Shown piece by piece: positions 27,998 to 36,291 of a stretch of DNA of 64,000 nt (positions within the stretch are counted from its first letter, which is position 1; the number at the start of each line of letters is the position of its first letter). This DNA comes from Acidilobus sp. 7A (GTDB lineage: Archaea > Thermoproteota > Thermoprotei_A > Sulfolobales > Acidilobaceae): contig NZ_CP010515.1 of assembly GCF_003431325.1 (NCBI RefSeq), forward strand, positions 372,001 to 436,000. Direction: 5' to 3'. Position numbers and translations under genes: made by a program. Below the pieces are notes generated by a model, which ran no database searches, was not told where the DNA came from, and saw nothing but the letters and a program-made list of their open reading frames with translations.

Positions 27998-28507
27998 GTG
28001 CCCCAGGAGAAGACCATAAGTATCCAGATAGAGGGAGGTAGTGCTAAGCCTGGCCCGCCCCTTGGCCCAACGCTCTCGTCATTAGGCCTTAATGTGAAGC
28101 AGGTGATAGATGAAATTAACGAGAAGACCAAGGACTTCAAGGGCATGACTGTGCCAGTAAAGATCACAGTTGACATGAGTACGAAGAGCTACAGGATAGA
28201 GGTGGGAATACCAACAGTCACTGCCCTCCTGCTTAAGGAGGCAGGAGCTGAAGCGCCCAGTGGCGACCCTGCTCACAAGAAGATAGGCGACGTAAGCCTT
28301 GAGTCAATAGTTAAGGTGGCAATAATGATAAAGCCGAAGATCACTGCCAAGACCTTAAAGTTAGCAGTTAAAAGCGTCCTAGGCACCGCCAAGAGCATAG
28401 GCCTTACAGTAGATGGCAAGGATCCAAAGGACCTAATAAAGGACGTGGACTCAGGAGCCTTTGACGATCTGCTGAACAAGCATGAAAAGGAGTGGGAGTC
28501 CAAATAA
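27998..28507 (+). CDS. rpl11: 50S ribosomal protein uL11
   Basis: A 169-residue uL11 that binds the GTPase-associated 23S rRNA. It shows [20 protein letters not shown], the [13 protein letters not shown] strand and the C-terminal RNA-binding domain ending in [15 protein letters not shown] choose the GTG at 27998 because AGGAGGTG lies six nt upstream; a TTG at 27971 would add nine residues. Promoter-like CCTTTTAAAAGG is at 27956-27967. It is not followed by rpl1, unlike the usual operon. Confidence 0.93.
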   Translation: MPQEKTISIQIEGGSAKPGPPLGPTLSSLGLNVKQVIDEINEKTKDFKGMTVPVKITVDMSTKSYRIEVGIPTVTALLLKEAGAEAPSGDPAHKKIGDVSLESIVKVAIMIKPKITAKTLKLAVKSVLGTAKSIGLTVDGKDPKDLIKDVDSGAFDDLLNKHEKEWESK

Positions 28508-28556
28508 AAGGCGCAAGCTTAATACAGGTTAAAATGGGCTGGGAGCTATTGCCAAG

Positions 28557-29144
28557 ATGCACAGGCTTACCTTGAAGTTTCTGGTTGCAGACTTTATAGT
28601 ATCAGCGTTGTTAACTCTTGCAGCCTTCATATACATCGCGGCCGGCTACATCAGAGACTCTATAGTGGCTGCCACATGGCTATCACTCATCCTCTTTGCC
28701 CTGTGGCTAGTTAGGAACGAGGTAAAGGTATCGAACGTTGAGAGGCTACTCGGCGAGATGACTAAATGCGACAGCTTCAAATACGACTTCATAAGGGATG
28801 CTCTACTTTGCCAACCCTACGACGCCGCACTTGATGGCCTAGAACTGTGTGTGTCCTTCCAGGACAGGAGGCTTTACATGATAAGACGCCCATCGCTGGT
28901 TACTGCAACGGATGACCCAAGGGATTTCGTCTGCGTCAAGTACGAAGGAGGTGTTGTCAAAAAGCTTGAATATGACGTTGAGCTCTTTGAAGGTCCAGGA
29001 ACCTATCTCGAGGCCTCCACCGGCAATGCAATGCGTGGGGAATTGAAGGTTTACTCCGTAGAGCTCAAAGGTCTGAGTCCAAGTAACGTATCACAAGGCC
29101 TGACCAAGCTTATGAATGCCTCGAAAGCCAACGCTGCCTCTTAA
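28557..29144 (+). CDS. membrane protein of unknown function
   Basis: A 195-residue protein with two transmembrane helices at the N-terminus (about 9-32 and 34-53) joined by a very short loop, followed by a soluble domain of about 140 residues with strand-rich character (DGLELCVSFQDRRLYMIRR, FVCVKYEGGVVKKLEYDVEL). I do not recognise a family. It lies 49 nt after rpl11 on the same strand. Confidence 0.6.
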   Translation: MHRLTLKFLVADFIVSALLTLAAFIYIAAGYIRDSIVAATWLSLILFALWLVRNEVKVSNVERLLGEMTKCDSFKYDFIRDALLCQPYDAALDGLELCVSFQDRRLYMIRRPSLVTATDDPRDFVCVKYEGGVVKKLEYDVELFEGPGTYLEASTGNAMRGELKVYSVELKGLSPSNVSQGLTKLMNASKANAAS

Positions 29145-29474
29145 ATGCCTGAGGTCTTACGCGGCAGGGAGTCTAAGGGGACTTGAAGTGCTTACCCCGT
29201 GACGCACCTATTAATTATCTCTTTAATTATCTCTGTGCGCCACGGGCGCCCTCCTGATGAATCACCCGCGTCGCCCTCAGGCCATTGGAGTTGGTCGAAG
29301 GAAATGCCGCTACCCCCATCCGCGGCCCCTACCTCAGCCCTCGTGGGCGGCACCCGTCACTAGTCGGAGGTTCATCAGAAGAAAGCACTTGAGCGGAGCA
29401 TATAAACGCAGCAGACCCCTCAGCGTTGCCCGAGAATTGTTAAAAGCTATTAGCAGCTACTTAGAGACATTACA

Positions 29475-29505
29475 GCCTCGCCTTCCAGGGTGGAGAGGAG
29501 GCTGG
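29475..29505 (+). repeat. degenerate IS605-type right end in intergenic region
   Basis: Within the 384-nt gap between the membrane protein gene and the convergent prenyltransferase gene, CCTCGCCTTCCAGGG followed by TGGAGAGGAGGCTGG matches the right-end motif imperfectly. It lies 24 nt from the end of the prenyltransferase gene. The preceding ~200 nt (29230-29430) are GC-rich without a credible gene and could be the decayed tail of the same element. Confidence 0.45.
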
Positions 29506-29528
29506 AGGACGCACGACTCCTTGCATGC

Positions 29529-30425
29529 TCAAAGGAAGCTGACCACTAGGCCCACTACTTCAAGCAGGCCAAATGTCATAGCTAGGTTAGCAGTCATAAC
29601 GTCTATGCCAAGCCACGAGCTGTCGTGTTTTAGTTTCTCGTTTATCTTAAAGGCCAGCGGCACCGAGAGCAGCGAGGCTAAGGAATATAGCGATAGGAAG
29701 CTGGTCGCGGCCAACGCTGCCTGTATTATATAAGCCAAGGCTAGGAATAGGAAGTAAAGGCGGGAAGCCCTCTTAGGACCTAACATCGTGGCCACGGTCT
29801 TTGCACCTCTGCTGCTGTCCTTGCTAATGTCCCTTATGTTGTTTGCCAGAAGTACATCGTCTATTAAAAGTGATATAGGCACCCCTACGAGGAGGCCCTT
29901 AATTGATAGGGAGCCGCTTGCCAAATAGTACCCTGTCTCCGACAGCAGTAGGCCAGCAGCTATCACCCCAACGTCCCCCAGCCCTCTATACTTTAATGAA
30001 AGAGGGGGTGCAGTGTAAAAGTAGCCTATAGCTATGCCGATTAAGCCTAAGAGTATCGCAAGCGGCCTTCCGAGCACCGCCACTATGACACCTAGAGGTA
30101 TTGACGCCAGGAACATGGCTAGTGAGACTTTGTGGGCCCCGCTGGGGCCTATGTCCTTGTCATAGGCCATATGATATCTCATTGATGACACGGAGGGGTC
30201 GTCAATGCCGTGATAGAAGTCGTAGACGTCGTTAATGACGTTCGTTGCTGAGTGTATGAGGAGTTCACCAAGAGCAGCGACCGCTAGGACAACTAAAGCT
30301 AAACTCCTTACCCTGCCACTAAATGCCACAAAGCCTATGACGAGGGTTATGACATAAAATGGTAGCGCCCAAGGCCTGACTCCAACGAGCAACCTCTTGA
30401 GGCGGTTCACGTTCTGCACCACCAA
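29529..30425 (-). CDS. UbiA-family prenyltransferase
   Basis: A 298-residue integral membrane protein with about eight or nine helices. The two aspartate-rich prenyl-diphosphate motifs are NVINDVYDFYHGIDD (about 61-75) and NNIRDISKDSSRGAKT (about 196-211). The second Asp-rich motif with KT and the general layout resemble MenA/quinone-type enzymes more than the archaeal ether-lipid DGGGP synthase, but I cannot fix the acceptor. The TTG start has TATA-like AGTTTAAG about 22-29 nt upstream, so it is probably leaderless. Confidence 0.8.
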   Translation of the reverse strand: MVVQNVNRLKRLLVGVRPWALPFYVITLVIGFVAFSGRVRSLALVVLAVAALGELLIHSATNVINDVYDFYHGIDDPSVSSMRYHMAYDKDIGPSGAHKVSLAMFLASIPLGVIVAVLGRPLAILLGLIGIAIGYFYTAPPLSLKYRGLGDVGVIAAGLLLSETGYYLASGSLSIKGLLVGVPISLLIDDVLLANNIRDISKDSSRGAKTVATMLGPKRASRLYFLFLALAYIIQAALAATSFLSLYSLASLLSVPLAFKINEKLKHDSSWLGIDVMTANLAMTFGLLEVVGLVVSFL

Positions 30426-30534
30426 TAAGTGGTTTGACAGGCCTTAAACTTTTTGAGCGCCCTATACTAGAAGCTGCTTTACCTGCTGTACAGGAGATTT
30501 AAAGCTGCCACCCAAAAACCGCTTAGGGATACGG

Positions 30535-31974
30535 ATGACTCTAATCATTACAAATACCCTTGGCAAGAGGGAGGAGGTCTTCAGGCCCTGGTCCCCACCT
30601 ATCGTAACCATGTACGTCTGCGGGCCCACCGTTTACGACTACGTTCACATAGGACATGCAAAAACATTCGTAGCATTTGACGGAATAAAGAGGTACCTCT
30701 CGCTAATCGGCTACTCTGTTTACCACGTTCAGAACATAACTGATATCGACGACAAAATAATAAAGAGAGCCGCAGAGCAGGGGGTCAGCTGGAATGAAGT
30801 GGCAGACACCTACGCCAAGGACTACCTTGACAACATGACCGCGCTTAAGGTTAAGGTTGATATGCACCCGAGGGTCACGTCTCACATAAATGAGATAATA
30901 GAGTTCGTTAAAGGACTCATAGATAAAGGCTTTGCCTATGTGGCTCCCAGCGGTAGCGTTTACTTCGATGTAGACAAGTATCCAGACTACGGTAGGCTCA
31001 GTGGCAACTTCAACAAGGCGCTCTGGGACCAGGGGGAGGGCGTGGTCTCCGAGAAGCGCCACCCGTATGATTTCGCTCTGTGGAAGGCCGCCAAGCCAGG
31101 GGAACCCTGGTGGGACAGCCCTTGGGGCAGGGGCAGGCCCGGCTGGCACATTGAGTGCAGCGTGATGAGCAGCAGGTATCTTGGCAACAAGATAGACATA
31201 CACGGCGGCGGCTCAGATCTCATATTCCCTCACCATGAGAATGAGAGGGCCCAGAGCGAGTCGCTCTTTGGCGACCAGTGGGTTAAGTATTGGTTTCACA
31301 CCGGCATGCTTACAATCAGAGGCGAGAAGATGAGCAAGAGCCTGGGCAACATAGTGAGCCTCAAGGACGCCCTCAAGGAATGGGGTCCCATGACGATAAG
31401 GATGTGGGTCCTGACGGCGCACTACAGGGGCAGCCTGGAGTACTCTGAGCAGAGCCTGGGCCAGGCTAAGAGGCTTGTGGAGAGGCTTCACGACGTGGCG
31501 TCCGATGTAGTCAAAAGAGCCATGAAGGAGGAGTACACGAGCTACTTAAAGCAGTCTGACCTAGAGGAGCTCTTCAGGCTGAGGTCCATCTACGCTAGCT
31601 GGCACTCAGCAATGCAGAGGGACTTTAACATGGGAGAGGCGTCAAGTAGCGTCTGGGCCTTAACGTCAGAGTACTACAGGTACGTCTCCTCCTCCGAGTC
31701 CGTGGCTCTCCTAAGTTATGTTTATAAGATGCTCATAGACTTTAACAGAGTCTACGCTGTCATAGATGATATACTTGAGGGCGCCCCGATGTCGACGGTG
31801 CCGTCAATAGAGGACCAACTGGTTGACCTACTGGTTGAGGTCAGATCACAGCTGCGCAGGAACAAAATGTATGACCTTGCTGACTACATAAGGTCAAGGT
31901 TGGCCTCCTTAGGCATTACGCTTAATGACAAGGGCAGTGAGACTACGTGGAAGAGGGCCCAGCAGGCTTCTTGA
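30535..31974 (+). CDS. cysS: cysteinyl-tRNA synthetase
   Basis: A 479-residue class I synthetase. HIGH is in [10 protein letters not shown] and KMSKS in [10 protein letters not shown]. The zinc site includes the Cys of YVCGPTVYD and GWHIECS, and [15 protein letters not shown] is diagnostic. It is full length, monocistronic, starts at ATG, and has TATA-like ATTTAAAG about 35 nt upstream. It is convergent with the geranylgeranyl reductase gene across a 240-nt gap. Confidence 0.96.
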   Translation: MTLIITNTLGKREEVFRPWSPPIVTMYVCGPTVYDYVHIGHAKTFVAFDGIKRYLSLIGYSVYHVQNITDIDDKIIKRAAEQGVSWNEVADTYAKDYLDNMTALKVKVDMHPRVTSHINEIIEFVKGLIDKGFAYVAPSGSVYFDVDKYPDYGRLSGNFNKALWDQGEGVVSEKRHPYDFALWKAAKPGEPWWDSPWGRGRPGWHIECSVMSSRYLGNKIDIHGGGSDLIFPHHENERAQSESLFGDQWVKYWFHTGMLTIRGEKMSKSLGNIVSLKDALKEWGPMTIRMWVLTAHYRGSLEYSEQSLGQAKRLVERLHDVASDVVKRAMKEEYTSYLKQSDLEELFRLRSIYASWHSAMQRDFNMGEASSSVWALTSEYYRYVSSSESVALLSYVYKMLIDFNRVYAVIDDILEGAPMSTVPSIEDQLVDLLVEVRSQLRRNKMYDLADYIRSRLASLGITLNDKGSETTWKRAQQAS

Positions 31975-32180
31975 TGTGCACGTTAGCCCATACCTTAGAC
32001 TGATACGTTTTAAGTCCTGAGAAACTTTGTAGTCTTTGATGGGGGATCTCTTAAGCTAGAAAGTTGCACAGGTTTCTGTGAGCCCCTTGCGGTTTAAAGC
32101 AATATGTGCTGACTTCCGCAAAGTAGCTGGTTACTACGGCAACCATAGAACTCAAATTCACACAAAGACGAGGTTCAAGG

Positions 32181-32218
32181 AGGCAGGAAGCCTCGCCCTC
32201 TAAGGCGGGGGATGTCAG
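32181..32218 (+). repeat. solo IS605-type right-end hairpin
   Basis: GGCAGGAAGCC followed by CTCGCCCTCTAAGGCGGGG and GATGTCAG ending at 32218. No other element sequence is recognisable in the preceding 200 nt. The boundary TCA (32215-32217) is the TGA stop codon of the reductase gene on the other strand. Its first 12 bases match the copy at 20118 closely. Confidence 0.75.
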
Positions 32219-33585
32219 TCGGCACCTATCTTAGCCTTATATTCGGAGTAAAGGGCTTTGACACTACTGACCCAGACATCAAGGCCCTCAGGCGACGTCG
32301 GATAAGCGTCATATAACTGTTGCACCCTCTTCATGTATGTGGCCACGGTGGCAAGCTTAGGCAACAGCGAGGGTCTGCCAAGCATACGCAACGCCACTGA
32401 GACCTTGTCAAGGAGGCCTAGGTTCGCCTTAAGCTCCCCTGAGACGCTGGTCTCATAGACTTGGTCGGCGTTCATGATGCCGTGCTTTAGCCCGTACTCT
32501 ATGTCATCATTGCTTAGCCTCTGAAGGAATATTCTAAATATGTCCAATGACGCCTGCCTTTTCCCTATGGACTTTATGTAATTTATGTTAAGGTCCCAGA
32601 GGGCCTTGGCTGAGAAGTCATTAGCGCTAAAAGCATTAATTATAGTCCTAGAGGCGTGGAACGCCGCCACAAAGGCATATCCCATGCCTCCTCCATGAAC
32701 CGGGTTCACGTTGTAACCGTTGTCGCCTATGCCTATGAAGTTGTCCCAGACAAGCGTGTTAGCCTGGCGCCTAGTAGGCACCTTGGAGCCCGCAGCATTT
32801 ATGACCTTAGCGTAGTTTCTAACCTCGTCGAAGGTTTCAAGCCTCTGTTTGAATATCACATTAGGGGCCGGGTAGCCCATGCCGCCCTGAACTCCTAGGC
32901 CTATGTTAGCTGAGCTCCTGCCCTCTGGGAAGTACCACCAGTAACCCCCCGGCGATACCTCTTGATTCACATAAATCCTAAGGTACGTGGGCTCATCGAT
33001 GTCATAGTTAAGCTCCCTAATCTCCCTATAGGCTATGTTAGAGTCCTTAGGGTCAAGGGGCTCGTTGGCAGGCCACGACTGAGGCAGCTGCCTCCTCAGC
33101 AGGCCGCTGTTGCCTGTAGCGTCAACTATGATCTTTCCCCTGAAGAGCAGATCATCACCGGCCTCATTCTTAGCTCTGACCCCTACAAGCTTTCCTGACT
33201 CAAGCTTAGGCGATAGGACTCTTGTCTTAAGGTAAACGTCGATCCCTGCCTTAGCGCTCTCGTTTATTAGAAAAAGACCGTACTTGTTCCTGTCTATCAT
33301 GAACCCCTCTCCGTTGACTCTTAACTTCACACCACCGTACGGGCTGATAATATCTATGCCTTCTATTTTCTGCTTCAGAGCGTCGCCAGAGGGGTAGGGC
33401 AGGCCTGTCTCGTCAAAGTGATGCTTGCCTATTGCATCGCCGCACGGCTTGCCCCACACTCCTTCAGCGCCGTTCATCTCGATACCTGCAACCTTCAGGC
33501 CGGACTTCCTCAAAAAGTAGGCAAGCGACGCGCCAGCAGGACCTAGGCCCACTATAACCACGTCATAATTAAACTCCTTCGTCAA
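32215..33585 (-). CDS. geranylgeranyl reductase family flavoprotein
   Basis: A 456-residue FAD-dependent reductase. The dinucleotide-binding site is VIVGLGPAGASLAYFLRKSG at the N-terminus, GKPCGDAIGKHH follows near residue 50, and a GD motif in GIGDNGYNVNPVHGGGMG binds FAD. The family saturates geranylgeranyl chains of archaeal lipids or of quinones. A second, more distant family member is the FixC protein at 42 kb. The C-terminus is cut exactly at an insertion-element end. Confidence 0.85.
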   Translation of the reverse strand: MTKEFNYDVVIVGLGPAGASLAYFLRKSGLKVAGIEMNGAEGVWGKPCGDAIGKHHFDETGLPYPSGDALKQKIEGIDIISPYGGVKLRVNGEGFMIDRNKYGLFLINESAKAGIDVYLKTRVLSPKLESGKLVGVRAKNEAGDDLLFRGKIIVDATGNSGLLRRQLPQSWPANEPLDPKDSNIAYREIRELNYDIDEPTYLRIYVNQEVSPGGYWWYFPEGRSSANIGLGVQGGMGYPAPNVIFKQRLETFDEVRNYAKVINAAGSKVPTRRQANTLVWDNFIGIGDNGYNVNPVHGGGMGYAFVAAFHASRTIINAFSANDFSAKALWDLNINYIKSIGKRQASLDIFRIFLQRLSNDDIEYGLKHGIMNADQVYETSVSGELKANLGLLDKVSVALRMLGRPSLLPKLATVATYMKRVQQLYDAYPTSPEGLDVWVSSVKALYSEYKAKIGAD

Positions 33586-33646
33586 TGTATGTCTCCTGAG
33601 GGCTATGTTTGAGTGGAGTTTAAAAGCGGTATTCTTGACAAAATGG

Positions 33647-33684
33647 AAAGCAAGCTTCGCCCTTCGGGGCGTGGAGGAGGTCAG
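33647..33684 (+). repeat. solo IS605-type right-end hairpin
   Basis: AAAGCAAGCTT followed by CGCCC / GGGCG hairpin (33658-33671) and TGGAGGAGGTCAG ending at 33684. It lies between the promoter side of the reductase gene and the 3' end of hsp20 (92 nt away). The intervening AT-rich sequence carries a short direct repeat (CTAACTACC twice, about 33752-33770) but no gene. Confidence 0.7.
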
Positions 33685-33775
33685 TTGCCAACTGAAGCTG
33701 CTACTTTAAAACAACAGCATATTTAAACAAATATAATAATAGTAGTAATTCCTAACTACCACTAACTACCTTGGC

Positions 33776-34303
33776 TTACTCTACCTTTATATTGACAGTT
33801 CCCTTACTCCCCTGAAGCTTCTTGAACTTGATCTCAAGCACGCCATTCTTGTATGTGGCTTTCGCTGAGCCCGGATCCACGGGCGCTGGTAACTCGACCT
33901 CCTTAGAGTACTTCCTCTTCTCTCCCTCAGCCTTTATGCTAACGCCGTTCTCCGTTGCAGAAACCTTTATCTGATCCTTGTCAACGCCTGGCAGGTCAGC
34001 TATGACCCAGACCTCATCGCCGCGCTCCATAACATCGACCATAGGCTCCGTCTCTTCGCTTATAATAACCTTGTTCTTGCCTTCCTTCTTTATGTTGCCA
34101 AATTGCTCTATGTGAGGTACGCCGTCAGGTCCTATTGTGACCCTGACCCCGTAGAAGTAAGGTCCCTCCTGCGCTGGGGCGCTCTTAAGCATGTTCTCGA
34201 ACTCCTCCTCCATGCTTTCGAACTCCTCCTCAAACCTCCTCATGAGCTCGTCTATTTCATCAAATATATCAAAGCTCCTCTTCTTTTTGTCGCGGCTGCT
34301 CAC
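33776..34303 (-). CDS. small heat-shock protein, Hsp20 family
   Basis: A 175-residue ATP-independent chaperone. The N-terminus has an acidic coiled-coil-like stretch (FDEIDELMRRFEEEFESMEEEFE is only part of it). The alpha-crystallin domain covers about 85-175, with WVIADLPGVDKDQIKV and the closing KNGVLEIKFKK strand (the GVLxIxxPK-like element). The C-terminal I-x-I anchor may be NIKVE. The start is GTG. It stands alone. Confidence 0.9.
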   Translation of the reverse strand: MSSRDKKKRSFDIFDEIDELMRRFEEEFESMEEEFENMLKSAPAQEGPYFYGVRVTIGPDGVPHIEQFGNIKKEGKNKVIISEETEPMVDVMERGDEVWVIADLPGVDKDQIKVSATENGVSIKAEGEKRKYSKEVELPAPVDPGSAKATYKNGVLEIKFKKLQGSKGTVNIKVE

Positions 34304-34462
34304 CGCTAAGCACCGTGATCAAAGTATAGAGCCAGAGATTAATAGCGTAACCTTAAATAGGAACACCTTAGAGCGCTGTTGCCTGTAATGGTAAAGGGTG
34401 CGGTGACTCCCGAATCTGCGTTAAACTGTAATACATCTTAAATGACGCATTAACTGAGGGGC

Positions 34463-35326
34463 ATGCTCGTGCCATTTGAGGGGTGGCTGCTCAAAGACTG
34501 GGATCGTAATGTTGTGTGGCTTGTGAAAGGCTATGAACATCCAACAGAAGGCTATGTTGCGATACCTTACCGCAAGGTTTACTCGGGAGAGCCATGGAAC
34601 CTGAGGGGTCTAACTAGATACTTAGAGTGCGTTGGCAGGGAGGTCCAGGTGGTGCCGAGAAGCCCTGAAATTAGCGTTGTGGACCCCTCGGAGGCCCTTA
34701 AGCAGGCCACTATCCCGGCCCCGCTAAGGGAGCTCCTGGAGCAGTTAGACCCAGAGTGGGCAGGCCTGACCGGCAGCAGGGCACTTGGAGCGGCTAAGCC
34801 TTCAAGTGACTTTGACATACTTGTGTACTCGTCGAGGCCCTCCGAACTCTACAAGGTGCTCGAAGACCTTGCCGCTGAGTCCAAGATAAAGGAGTGTGAG
34901 GCCAACATAAGGTACTCAAAGGTAGGTGATACATGGTCGTCGCAGGAGTTCAGGCTTCTTCACAGCTTCAAACTGCTGGACTCGTGCTACATGGGGGTGC
35001 CCTACACGCTAAGGATGCTGAGGTACGCAGAGGAGCGCGAGTGCAAAAGCTCCTACAGAAGCCTGGGGTGGTCTGAGGGCCTCATAAGGCTTGCTGAGAG
35101 CGGTGAAAAATTCCTGGTGCCAGCCACATACACAACTACCATTGTAGGGGTTAACGCCCCTGTCACATTGGTTACCTGGAGAACCAGGTACCAGGAGTTG
35201 CCGCCTGGCCTCTACCTAGCCAGAGGCCTTTTACAGGCCTCAGGCTCTGACCTCTACCTGGTGCCAGACATTCGAGGCTACGTTAAGCCGCTGGAGGTAT
35301 GGGCACGGCAGCGTAGTCATGACTAG
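34463..35326 (+). CDS. predicted nucleotidyltransferase, paralogue 1
   Basis: A 287-residue protein with a minimal nucleotidyltransferase core in the middle: LTGSRALGAAKPSSDFDILVY (about residues 99-119) gives the GS motif and the DFD metal-binding pair. The N-terminal ~95 residues (MLVPFEGWLLKDWDRNVVW) form a separate domain, also seen in the next gene. It resembles archaeal COG1665 proteins of unknown substrate. It overlaps the second paralogue by eight nt, so the two are probably co-expressed and may form a heterodimer. Confidence 0.7.
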   Translation: MLVPFEGWLLKDWDRNVVWLVKGYEHPTEGYVAIPYRKVYSGEPWNLRGLTRYLECVGREVQVVPRSPEISVVDPSEALKQATIPAPLRELLEQLDPEWAGLTGSRALGAAKPSSDFDILVYSSRPSELYKVLEDLAAESKIKECEANIRYSKVGDTWSSQEFRLLHSFKLLDSCYMGVPYTLRMLRYAEERECKSSYRSLGWSEGLIRLAESGEKFLVPATYTTTIVGVNAPVTLVTWRTRYQELPPGLYLARGLLQASGSDLYLVPDIRGYVKPLEVWARQRSHD

Positions 35327-36227
35327 GGACCTACTCCTAGGGGTAGAGATAGGCCTGCCCTCGCCCTACGGGTTTATTCCAATAATACCGAAGTACGTTC
35401 CTTGTAGAGAGGGTCAATGGTCAAGACCTGGGGCTAGGTACTGCAGGGTGATAGAGAGCTATGGCCCAAGAGGCGTCGCTAGGGCCATTAGCAGGTCTGA
35501 GCTCAGGCTAACCTATGATCCCTTCTACTTGGCCTCTATGCCGTACATTAGGCTAAGCGACGTGGCGACCTACGTAAGTCCAAGGGATGCCTTAGAAAAG
35601 GCCTTAAGTGGCGCGTCGCCCCTTTACGAGGACCTCGTAAAGTCCTTGAACCTCATTGCAAGAGCCGTTGGCTCCTCGGAGTTCCTAGGCCTGACGGGCT
35701 CGTTAGCCATGGGTATAGAGCAGGCGTTCTCCGACATTGACATTGTCGTATATGGCTCCCAGGGGGCTCAGGCGGCCTTTGAGCTCTACGTAACAAGTTC
35801 TAGACAGGTTGAGCAACAAGAGTCAATGGGCGGGGTTTATATAAAAGGCTTTGCGGCATTAAACTGGAGGAGGGGTCTCATAGGAGACGTTGAGGTCCCC
35901 GTGAGCTGGGTCGGCGTCCCTGAGTATGGCGTTGCTACCTTCTGTAAGCCGCTTAATGACTACCTTCACATAAAGCCGCCCTTGCTTAACTACAAGGGGA
36001 CCCTGAGCATACCCCCAGGCCAGGAGGGGGCCCTGCTTTATCCTCCTTGTGTGACCACCGAGGAGGGAGTCACCGTAGTGTCATTTGAGTATAACTTAGG
36101 CGGTTACCTATATGGGGGCGGGGAGGTCGAGGTCGAGGGGGTAGCCTCATCAGACAGCAAGGTGGTTTACGTCGGAACGAGGGAGCGGCCGGGCGGGCTA
36201 ACCCTCAGGGCTAAGTTTAAATCTTAA
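35319..36227 (+). CDS. predicted nucleotidyltransferase, paralogue 2
   Basis: A 302-residue partner of the preceding gene with the same layout: an N-terminal domain, then LTGSLAMGIEQAFSDIDIVVYG (about 127-148), where the GS and DID residues of the nucleotidyltransferase fold are kept, then a ~100-residue C-terminal region ending in beta-rich sequence. The two proteins share layout and the core motif but have diverged widely. metG begins 64 nt downstream. Function is unknown. Confidence 0.7.
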   Translation: MTRDLLLGVEIGLPSPYGFIPIIPKYVPCREGQWSRPGARYCRVIESYGPRGVARAISRSELRLTYDPFYLASMPYIRLSDVATYVSPRDALEKALSGASPLYEDLVKSLNLIARAVGSSEFLGLTGSLAMGIEQAFSDIDIVVYGSQGAQAAFELYVTSSRQVEQQESMGGVYIKGFAALNWRRGLIGDVEVPVSWVGVPEYGVATFCKPLNDYLHIKPPLLNYKGTLSIPPGQEGALLYPPCVTTEEGVTVVSFEYNLGGYLYGGGEVEVEGVASSDSKVVYVGTRERPGGLTLRAKFKS

Positions 36228-36291
36228 GGCCCGACTGAAGATTAGTTTAAAGCCGTGTGCTTAACCCTGGAGGCTGAAAAAGTGAGTGGCC

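Noticed and set aside
29257-29733. 158-codon plus-strand frame
   Set aside because: Mostly GC-rich intergenic sequence plus antisense of the prenyltransferase 3' end; no protein family features and no ribosome site.
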